The notes under the pieces were generated by a model. That model was not told the origin of the DNA. It searched no databases and saw only the letters and a list, made by a program, of their open reading frames with translations. DNA of 20,844 nucleotides from Opitutia bacterium (GTDB taxonomy: Bacteria; Verrucomicrobiota; Verrucomicrobiae; Opitutales; Opitutaceae), in the NCBI GenBank assembly GCA_947442255.1, contig CANEVO010000072.1, positions 1 through 20,844 on the forward strand, written 5' to 3'. The first letter of the stretch is position 1; each line of letters begins with the position of its first letter. This document shows positions 14,462 through 20,844 of the stretch, piece by piece. The position numbers were made by a program, and so were the translations under genes.

Positions 14462-16914
14462 GGGGCTCGTGGGGGATGACGGTCGGGGGCAGGCGCGTCG
14501 GCGCTGGCAGTGAGGGTGGGCGCGTGACCGCGAGTTCGCATCTGAAAAGGGGCACTTTCGACGATCGCCGTGACGACCTCAGAAAAACGACGTTCGTTCT
14601 GTTCGGCGTGCCGGGCTACTTTCTCGACCGCGCGGCGATCGTAACTTTCGAGGCCGCGCCCGAGGGCAAAGATCATCAGCTTCGCGGAAAACGCCCGGAT
14701 GAACCGCGGCGAATCCGCCCGCAGAATCGCCTTCAGCTCCTTCGGCCCGACGAACGTCCGGTTGCCGGGTAGCCGACCGGAAGCGTCGATCTCAAAACCG
14801 CCGTCCCGATTTCTCCAGCGCCCGATCGCATCGTAATTCTCCAGTCCGAAGCCGAGCGGATCCATCCGGGCGTGGCAGGAGGCGCAGGCCGCGTTGCTCC
14901 GGTGTTGTTCGAGCTGCGCGCGAAACGAGACGGTCTTGCCCACCAGGGCTTCGTCCAGGGCCGGCACATTCGGTGGCGGCGGGGGCGGCGGAGAGTTGAG
15001 GATATTCTCCAGCAGCCATTTTCCGCGGATCACCGGCGACGTCCGAGTGGGATACGAGGAGACCGTGAGGACGCTCGCGTGGGTCAGGATGCCGCTGCGC
15101 TCATTGCCATCGAGTTCGATGCGGCGAAACTCACGGCCCTCGACGCCCGAAATCCCATAGTGGCGGGCGAGGCGTTCGTTCAGGAAAGTGAATTTACCAT
15201 CGAGGAAATCGAGGACGTCCCGGTCCTCCGTGACGACAGCGTGGAAGAACAACTCGGTCTCCTGCTGGATTGCGTCGCGCAGTTCGGGATCGAAATCCGG
15301 GAAGGTCCCGCGGTCGGGCGCGTTGACGTCGAGATTGCGCGTCTGCAGCCACTGGCTCGCAAAGTTACGGGCGAGGGAACGCGCCTTGGGATCCGCGAGC
15401 ATCCGGCGCACCTGGGTGTGCAGCACCTTCGTCTCATGCAGGCGCTCCCCGGCGGCCAGGGCTAGGAGCGTGTCATCGGGCATGCTGCTCCACAGGAAAT
15501 ACGAGAGCCGCGAGGCCAGCTCGAGATCGCTGATCCGATACAAGTCACGCTCGCGCGTTTCCCGGGGGTCACGCTCGATCCGAAAAAGGAAGTGCGGCGA
15601 CACCAGCATGGCAGTAAGGCCGACCTGAATACCTTCCTCGAAGGACCCGCCGCGTGCGCGGACCAGATCGGTCAGCCGGGTGAACTGCGCAATCTCGCTG
15701 TCCGAGACCGGCCGGCGATAGGCGCGAGGCAGCAACCGGGCGAAAATCTCGCGGGCAGAGCCGGGACCGGCGTCGGCTGCGGGCGGACCCTGGAAGAAAA
15801 TCTGGCGATAGCTGTCGGTGTCCTCCTTGGCCACCTGTTCTGCGGGGCCGACGATTTCCACCACCGTGGGATACGGCGGGAGGATCTTGGGCGGGCCTTT
15901 CTTGGATTTTTCCGCAGAAGGTTTCGGCTCCGGCGGAAGGGCCTCGACCCTGGCTTCGAACACATGCGTGCCGCGCGGGATCCGGACATGGCGGGCGTAG
16001 ATCGAGCGATCCTGACCTTCATAGCTCTCGAAGACGACCGTTTGGTTTACGATTTCCCTGCCGTCGAGGAAGACGGAGCCGAGATGGCGCGTTCCCACCG
16101 GGTTCCCCTGCTCCCAGCCGACGCGGATGGTGTAGACTCCGTCCACCGGGATGTCGTGCTTCATGCGGACCAGCTCACGAAACTGCTGGCCCATCGTCTC
16201 GGTGTTATAGCGCGCGGCGACCGCAGTGACCTTGGTCAACGGGATGGCGAGTTGAGCCACATCCTCCGCCGCCTTCAGGTATTTTTCAGTGAGGATCGGG
16301 GACAGCGACAGGACATCGCCGATGTTATCGAAACCGTAGCCGGAGGGGTCCGGCGGAAAGTCCTCCGTAATCCGCAGGTTCACGCCGAGCAGATCCCGGA
16401 TGGTGTTGTTGTATTCGATCCGATTCAGCCGGCGCGCGACGACCCGGCCGGGATTCAGCGGAGAATTGAGGTCCACCGCCGCATAGTATTGATCGATCGA
16501 CTCGATCGCCACGGCCACTTCCTCGGGAGAAGGTTGCCGCTCTCCTTCCGGCGGCATCTCCATGGCGCGCATCTTATCCGCGACTGTCTCCCAAATCTTG
16601 CGCTGCTTCAGGGCATCGGTCGCGGTCGCCGTGAGAAATTTTTCGAGGTCGAGATCGCCCTCGAGGTCCGCGGGGTTGTGGCAGCTGACACAGCTGGCTT
16701 TGAGCAACGGCTTGAGTGCCGTCTCGAATTTCGTCGCGGGCGGCGTGGCCGCTGACCCGTCGTGCGGGGGAGCAACCGAAGCTGCCAGCGGCTCCGAGGG
16801 AACCTGGGACCCGGTGGAACACCCAGCGAGGAGCGTGAGCGACAACGTCAAGCTCACCCAACTCATGCTTGAGAAAAGCGTGGGGCTGGAGTGGGGCCGG
16901 GGCTTAGCTACCAT
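14458..16914 (-). CDS. DUF1592/DUF1588-type c-type cytochrome lipoprotein
   Basis: From the ATG at 16914 this is 818 residues. A lipoprotein signal ends in LLAGC (Cys 32). A first haem motif, CVSCH (about 75-79), lies in a cytochrome-like domain. Then come a DUF1587-like segment (NRIEYNNTIRDLLGV), a beta-rich carbohydrate-binding-like middle (DGVYTIRVGWEQGNP), DUF1595-like (ARLLPRAYRRPVSDSEI), DUF1592-like (ELASRLSYFLWSSMPDD, SLARNFASQWLQ), DUF1588-like with a second haem motif CASCH (about 677-681, in RMDPLGFGLENYD), and DUF1585-like (FSAKLMIFALGRGLESYD). This order is the standard planctomycete-type arrangement. It is probably membrane-anchored in the periplasm; the reaction is unknown. It overlaps the DUF1552 gene by four bases. 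The frame is open to 17025, but the signal peptide favours the later start; ATG 16866 would also keep the lipobox. Confidence 0.92.
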   Translation of the reverse strand: MVAKPRPHSSPTLFSSMSWVSLTLSLTLLAGCSTGSQVPSEPLAASVAPPHDGSAATPPATKFETALKPLLKASCVSCHNPADLEGDLDLEKFLTATATDALKQRKIWETVADKMRAMEMPPEGERQPSPEEVAVAIESIDQYYAAVDLNSPLNPGRVVARRLNRIEYNNTIRDLLGVNLRITEDFPPDPSGYGFDNIGDVLSLSPILTEKYLKAAEDVAQLAIPLTKVTAVAARYNTETMGQQFRELVRMKHDIPVDGVYTIRVGWEQGNPVGTRHLGSVFLDGREIVNQTVVFESYEGQDRSIYARHVRIPRGTHVFEARVEALPPEPKPSAEKSKKGPPKILPPYPTVVEIVGPAEQVAKEDTDSYRQIFFQGPPAADAGPGSAREIFARLLPRAYRRPVSDSEIAQFTRLTDLVRARGGSFEEGIQVGLTAMLVSPHFLFRIERDPRETRERDLYRISDLELASRLSYFLWSSMPDDTLLALAAGERLHETKVLHTQVRRMLADPKARSLARNFASQWLQTRNLDVNAPDRGTFPDFDPELRDAIQQETELFFHAVVTEDRDVLDFLDGKFTFLNERLARHYGISGVEGREFRRIELDGNERSGILTHASVLTVSSYPTRTSPVIRGKWLLENILNSPPPPPPPNVPALDEALVGKTVSFRAQLEQHRSNAACASCHARMDPLGFGLENYDAIGRWRNRDGGFEIDASGRLPGNRTFVGPKELKAILRADSPRFIRAFSAKLMIFALGRGLESYDRRAVEKVARHAEQNERRFSEVVTAIVESAPFQMRTRGHAPTLTASADAPAPDRHPPRAP

Positions 16915-17034
16915 GACATGGGGTATCCCAATAGGAGGGCCACCTTTGAAACCGCTCCCGTCCCTCGCAAGCGGAAATGATGCACGGGTAACGCCAATTC
17001 GCTCACTGCGTCGGTCTGCAGCCATTGTGCGGTC

Positions 17035-17120
17035 CAGCCTTTGTCCTATGTCCTGACATGACCCCTTCCTGCCCGCGCAGCCTTTGTCCTATGTCCTGAC
17101 ATGACCCCTTCCTGCCCGCG
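17035..17120. repeat. Perfect 43-bp tandem duplication next to an istB fragment
   Basis: Copies at 17035-17077 and 17078-17120 are identical across 43 bases, beginning CAGCCTTTGTCCTATG and ending TTCCTGCCCGCG. Similarity to IstB begins exactly where the second copy ends. It may be the remains of insertion-sequence end repeats or a duplication made during the element's loss. The stretch 16915-17119 has no gene. Confidence 0.9.
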
Positions 17121-17332
17121 CCGACTTGCTCTTCCAGATCATCAGCCAGCGCTACGAACGCGGCCCGCTCATCGTCACCACGAACAAAGCGTACAAAAAG
17201 TGGACGGAAATCTTCAATCACGACGCCGGCATCACCAGCGCCATCTTGGACCGCGTCCTCCACCACGCCGAGACCGTCGTCATCGAAGGCAGAAGCTTCC
17301 GCATGAAAGACCAGATCGAACCGCCAAACTGA
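17120..17332 (+). pseudogene. istB: istB fragment, IS21-family transposition helper (C-terminal remnant)
   Basis: IstB is the AAA+ ATPase that assists the IS21 transposase. Only about 70 C-terminal residues remain: ADLLFQIISQRYERGPLIVTTNKAY, then KWTEIFNHDAGITSAILDRVLHHAETVVIEG and a normal stop. The full protein is about 250 residues, so the Walker A and most of the ATPase domain are lost, and no istA or clear terminal inverted repeats are present. The break coincides with the end of a 43-bp tandem repeat. The remaining codons are undamaged, which suggests a fairly recent truncation. A hairpin terminator follows. Confidence 0.88.
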
Positions 17333-17359
17333 AACTGCGAGACCTTCACCTCTCGTTCA

Positions 17360-17391
17360 CGCCGGCGGTCGCCAAGACCACCGGCGTTTTT
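17360..17391 (+). terminator. Rho-independent terminator after the istB fragment
   Basis: CGCCGGCGGT (17360-17369) pairs with ACCACCGGCG (17377-17386) with one mismatch, followed by TTTTT. It probably ended transcription of the insertion sequence. A second, bulged hairpin (17420-17446, CGGCGGTT/AACCCGCCG) follows without a T-run. Confidence 0.75.
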
Positions 17392-17470
17392 CTAAGAAAT
17401 CGCTCCATGTTTTTCAAACCGGCGGTTTTTCATGACGAACCCGCCGCCACTCGCACACATGGAGAACGGA

Positions 17471-17698
17471 TTATTTCTTGGTCAGAATGGCGTAGAGCAC
17501 GCCGACGGCGACGAGACCAACGAGCCCGCTCGCGCCCAGCGTGACGATGATCGAGGTCACATTGCCGATGATATTACCGGGGAGGAACGCGACCTTGTCG
17601 CCGAAGATAACGCCCAGAACAATCGCCAGTGCCAGCAGTGCGACAGCCAGTTCGGTGATCTTCTTAACAGCCGTGATGATCGAATCGAGGTATTGCAT
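17471..17698 (-). CDS. Small two-helix membrane peptide, unknown
   Basis: This 75-residue protein begins with an amphipathic segment (MQYLDSIITAVKKITE). It then has two hydrophobic stretches, about 17-34 (LAVALLALAIVLGVIFG) and about 50-71 (VTLGASGLVGLVAVGVLYAIL), joined by a short GDKVAFLPGNIIGN linker, and ends in TKK. There is no cleavable-looking signal. The glycine-rich second helix and the length are compatible with a pilin-like subunit (VirB2/TrbC style), a holin or a pore-forming peptide, but I recognise no family and claim none. It stands alone between an IS scar and an outer-membrane protein gene transcribed the other way. Coding potential rests on the clean hydrophobic pattern and an ATG start; no Shine-Dalgarno is seen. 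Confidence 0.7.
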   Translation of the reverse strand: MQYLDSIITAVKKITELAVALLALAIVLGVIFGDKVAFLPGNIIGNVTSIIVTLGASGLVGLVAVGVLYAILTKK

Positions 17699-17931
17699 AT
17701 GATATCTGTTTTGGGGTTTGGGTTGAAGCTAACAGGAGGAAGGACGTAGCCGCGCGAGATACGTTCAATAACGCTGCGGTGATGACCCCGTTTGACGGCT
17801 CTGGGGTCGACGGGGACCGCCGGAATTCGGTCCTTCTAACTCTGCCGTTCCCTGTTGTATTTTCACGCCTCTCCGACGCTCGGTGGCAAGGCAGGTGCCT
17901 CGAGACTGCCGCGTTCGACTCGATTTCCAAC

Positions 17932-20661
17932 ATGACCCCGTCCCGATTTCTGATTACCACGCTTCTTCTCGCAGCCCTGGCCACCCGGGCCGCGGACACT
18001 TCCCCGCCCGTCGCCAATGCAGTCCGAACCGCGGCGCCCCCTCGAATCGACGGACGCCTCGACGAATCCAACTGGCAGTCGGCGCCCGCCATCACTTCCT
18101 TCACGCAACGGGATCCTGACGACGGCAACCCCACTTCCCACTCGACCGCCGTTCGCATCCTCTACGATGACGAGGCGATCTATGTCGGCGCCCGGATCGA
18201 GAATACCGGTCCCATCTCCTTCCGCCTCGGCCGCCGCGACATGGAAATCTCCTCTTCCGACTGGTTTCGCGTCTGCCTGGATACCTACTTCGACCGCAGA
18301 AACGCCGTGCGTTTCGAGGTCAATCCCGGCGGAGTCAGGAGGGACTCCACGCTCTCCGGAGACTATATGAGGGGGTTCGGAGGAGGGTTCGCCGGTGCCG
18401 ACGGCGAACATGCCTGGGATCCCGTCTGGGACGCCGCCACGCAGATCGACAATGGCGGATGGACGGCCGAACTCAGGATACCTTTCAGCCAACTTCGCTT
18501 CGCCCAAACGCAGGAACGAAAATCGACCGATGGGTCCGAGGGCGAGGCGCTGCCACCCGAGCCTTCGGGGAGCCCGTCCAAGGCCACCGATTCGGTTTGG
18601 GGAATCCAGTTCGAAACCGTCAATGCGGGGCGGCAGGAATACTCGCTCTTTGCCTACACTTCCAAAGCCCACCCCGGAGGCGTGTCGGAGTTCGGCACCC
18701 TGAAAGGATTGCAGGATGTGCGGAGCAGCAAGCCGTTCGAGTTCATCCCCTACGTGGAGGGGCAGGCCAGATTCGACTCGACCGGTGCCAACGCGCTGAC
18801 CGCGGATCGCGAATTCGAATTCAAGGCGGGGCTGGACGCCCGTTACCGGATTACCTCGAACCTGACCTTGACGGCCGCCGTCAACCCGGACTTCGGGCAG
18901 GTGGAGGTCGATCCCGCGGTAATCAACCTCACCGCTTTCGAAACGCGCTTCGAGGAGAAGCGGCCGTTCTTTGTCGAGGGCGCCGGCAACTTCAGGATCG
19001 CCCCGGGGCTGCGCAGTTTCTACGCCGCCCGGGAGTTGATGTACACCCGAAGGATTGGCCGTGCGCCCCAGATCAAGCTGCCTTCCGACGTCAGGCAGGT
19101 GCCGGTGACGACGGATATCATTGCCGCGGCCAAACTCACGGGCCGCACGGAAGCCGGATGGACCATCGGACTGTTGGACGCCCTTACCGACGAGATGCAC
19201 GGCCTCTACCTCGACGACGCCGGAGCCCGCCGGAGCGGCGTGGTCGAGCCGCGCACCAATTACCTGATCGGGCGGGTTAGTCGCGAGGCCCGCAGCGGCG
19301 AGACGGCTTTCGGCGCGATGGGAACCGCCGTCAACCGTGACTTGGGCGATGCGCGAGCCGCGGCGGCCCTGTCGAAGTCAGCCTACACCGGCGGCATCGA
19401 TCTGGGACACGATTTCCTGAACAAAGTCTGGAACATCTCGAGCTATCTCACGGCCAGCCAGGTGTCTGGAACGCCGGCGGCGATCACCTCGCTGCAGAGG
19501 GCCTCCTCACGCTATTACCAGCGCCCCGACGCGGAGAGCTTCCGGTTGGATCCGGGGGCCAAATCGCTGAGCGGTACTTCCGGCCAGGTCCAACTCAGCA
19601 AGAGATCAGGCCGACACTGGGACGGCAATTTTGCCTACCTGTTCGTTTCGCCTGACTACGAAATCAACGACGTCGGTTTCTACCAGCGCGTCGATCGCAA
19701 GGGTGCTTCGAGTCGGATCACCTATAACGAACGGACGCCCGGGAGGTTTTTTCGGAGCACGACCACCAACTTCTACTGCGCGTACCTCCAGAACTACGAC
19801 GGCGACTGGCTGGAGAAGCAGACGCGGCTCGCCACGCGGCTGCAGCACCTGGACTTCTGGACCTTTGAGATCGACGCCGAGTATATGCCCGAACGGATCG
19901 ACGATCGGCTGACCCGCGGCGGCCCGGTGGCCCTAAAGCCGGCCTATTGGAGCCTGATGACCAGCTGGAACTCCGATGCCCGCAAGCCGATTGTCGGCGG
20001 CCTGACCGCGTCGACGCTCACGGACGACTTCGGGGGCCGCACGAGCGGCCTGGCCGCCACCTTCGACTTCCGGGCCTCGCAGCGATGGAGCCTGTCCCTT
20101 TCCCCGCGCGTGGACTGGACGCAGCGAGATGCCCAGTATGTGAATACGGTGTCCGATCCTCACGCGACCGGTACGTTTGGCCGGCGCCACATTTTTGCTC
20201 CCCTCGAGCAATCCGAGGCCAGTCTCGTGGCGCGTTTGAACTATGGGTTCAGTGCCAACCTGACGCTGGAACTCTACGCCCAGGGCTTGGTGGCAGATGG
20301 CGACTACGGCGACATCAAGGAGTTCCTGCAGCCGCGAGGATACCGGTTCGCGACCTATGGGCGCGAAGCAGGGACGATCAACCGGGCAGGCACGACCTAT
20401 ACGGTGGACCCCGATGGCAGTGGCCCGGCAAACGCCTTCGCGGTGAAAGATCTTAGCTTCACGAGCCGCTCGCTGCGGGTGAACGCCGTGCTGCGGTGGG
20501 AGTTTCGGCCCGGCAGCACGCTCTATGCAGTCTGGCAGCAGGAACGGCTGAATCCCCTGTTGATGGAGAATTTTTCCCTGTCGAGGGCAACCACCCGCAT
20601 CTTCGACGCCGAATCCCGCAACGTATTCGCCGTGAAGATGAGTTACTGGTTCAATCTGTGA
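17932..20661 (+). CDS. CBM9/DUF5916-type outer-membrane beta-barrel protein
   Basis: The ATG at 17932 starts a typical signal peptide (MTPSRFLITTLLLAALATRA, cut before ADT) and gives 909 residues. The N-terminal part (about 30-230) is a CBM9-like beta-sandwich: PPRIDGRLDESNWQSAPAI, VRILYDDEAIYVGARI, DWFRVCLDTYFDRRNAVRFEVNPGG and GGWTAELRIPFSQLRF. From about 260 onward it has the DUF5916 pattern of alternating strands (NLTLTAAVNPDFGQVEVDPAVINLTAFET, EEKRPFFVEGAGNF) and ends in YWFNL, as expected of an outer-membrane barrel. Relatives are often annotated as carbohydrate-binding family 9-like, but the transported or bound ligand is unknown. The frame is open back to 17779, but the signal peptide fixes the start. 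No partner genes are adjacent. Confidence 0.9.
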   Translation: MTPSRFLITTLLLAALATRAADTSPPVANAVRTAAPPRIDGRLDESNWQSAPAITSFTQRDPDDGNPTSHSTAVRILYDDEAIYVGARIENTGPISFRLGRRDMEISSSDWFRVCLDTYFDRRNAVRFEVNPGGVRRDSTLSGDYMRGFGGGFAGADGEHAWDPVWDAATQIDNGGWTAELRIPFSQLRFAQTQERKSTDGSEGEALPPEPSGSPSKATDSVWGIQFETVNAGRQEYSLFAYTSKAHPGGVSEFGTLKGLQDVRSSKPFEFIPYVEGQARFDSTGANALTADREFEFKAGLDARYRITSNLTLTAAVNPDFGQVEVDPAVINLTAFETRFEEKRPFFVEGAGNFRIAPGLRSFYAARELMYTRRIGRAPQIKLPSDVRQVPVTTDIIAAAKLTGRTEAGWTIGLLDALTDEMHGLYLDDAGARRSGVVEPRTNYLIGRVSREARSGETAFGAMGTAVNRDLGDARAAAALSKSAYTGGIDLGHDFLNKVWNISSYLTASQVSGTPAAITSLQRASSRYYQRPDAESFRLDPGAKSLSGTSGQVQLSKRSGRHWDGNFAYLFVSPDYEINDVGFYQRVDRKGASSRITYNERTPGRFFRSTTTNFYCAYLQNYDGDWLEKQTRLATRLQHLDFWTFEIDAEYMPERIDDRLTRGGPVALKPAYWSLMTSWNSDARKPIVGGLTASTLTDDFGGRTSGLAATFDFRASQRWSLSLSPRVDWTQRDAQYVNTVSDPHATGTFGRRHIFAPLEQSEASLVARLNYGFSANLTLELYAQGLVADGDYGDIKEFLQPRGYRFATYGREAGTINRAGTTYTVDPDGSGPANAFAVKDLSFTSRSLRVNAVLRWEFRPGSTLYAVWQQERLNPLLMENFSLSRATTRIFDAESRNVFAVKMSYWFNL

Positions 20662-20844
20662 AGGGCGTCAGCCCTGCCCAAAATGGCCCAACGCTGCTGG
20701 CAGGCAGCCCCGATGGGGTCAGGTCAGAATGGCACTAAGTTAACGTAGGTCATCGTCTCAATTGAGAGAGTGAAGTACTCAGATGCTAATTGACGAAACG
20801 TCCCCGAGTCATTGACCGCGGGTTACACGGATGCCGCGGATACC
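20662..20844. other. Gene-free tail with transposon-end-like and short tandem sequence
   Basis: No gene is seen. ATGGGGTCAGGTCAGAATGG at 20713-20732 resembles motifs I have seen at the edges of insertion sequences or RAYT-type elements, but this is from memory and unverified. A perfect palindrome, TCTCAATTGAGA, lies at 20756-20767. From 20817 to the window end an imperfect nine-base unit repeats (CGCGGGTTA, CACGGATGC, CGCGGATAC), probably continuing beyond the edge. Confidence 0.4.

Noticed and set aside
15592..16755. A 387-codon plus-strand frame opposite the DUF1592 gene
   Set aside because: The minus strand has a complete domain order and haem motifs; the plus frame is low-complexity shadow sequence.
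17779..17931. An earlier start for the outer-membrane protein
   Set aside because: It would bury a standard signal peptide (MTPSRFLITT onward) under about 51 unrelated residues.

Overview
This is a GC-rich bacterial window that most likely comes from a member of the Verrucomicrobiota, probably near Opitutaceae. That placement is inferred from protein style, not from a marker gene. The clues are a surface protein with PQQ-type propeller repeats, an Ig-like domain and a tandem C-terminal module of a kind I associate with that group; a planctomycete/verrucomicrobial DUF1592-DUF1552 gene pair; a DUF5916-type outer-membrane protein; and many intergenic palindromes. None of the twelve complete or start-defined genes has a recognisable Shine-Dalgarno sequence.

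Layout. 1-2838 (+) is the 3' part of a large secreted or surface protein. 2839-3143 is gene-free and holds hairpin-rich dispersed repeats. 3144-4228 (-) is a GntR/YtrA-type regulator, two matching palindromic operators, and the wreck of the ABC transporter they presumably controlled: the ATPase start is joined out of frame to a membrane-protein tail. 4504-7398 (+) is a pyrimidine operon pyrR-pyrB-pyrC, with a hairpin-rich leader and a palindrome between pyrB and pyrC. 7632-9918 (+) holds a CPBP-family membrane protease, thiL and tsaE. 10287-12260 (-) encodes a large protein of unknown function with a basic RG-rich N-terminus, folded middle segments and an acidic tail. It has a clear terminator after it and a terminator-like hairpin directly before its start codon. 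12567-13091 (+) is a small membrane protein. 13121-16914 (-) is a translationally coupled pair: a DUF1592-type c-type cytochrome lipoprotein followed by a Tat-exported DUF1552 protein. 17035-17391 is an insertion-sequence scar, made of a perfect 43-bp tandem duplication abutting an istB fragment. 17471-17698 (-) encodes a 75-residue two-helix membrane peptide. 17932-20661 (+) is a CBM9/DUF5916-type outer-membrane beta-barrel protein. The last 180 bases contain repeat-like sequence.

The best understood block is pyrRBC: PyrR is the PRPP-binding regulator/uracil phosphoribosyltransferase, and PyrB and PyrC carry out consecutive steps of UMP synthesis. The most unusual content is non-coding. At least seven palindromic elements of several unrelated sequence families lie almost exclusively between genes. 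One hairpin pair shows compensatory base changes, which suggests that structure is conserved. The strongest unexplained coding candidates are the RG-rich protein and the small two-helix peptide.
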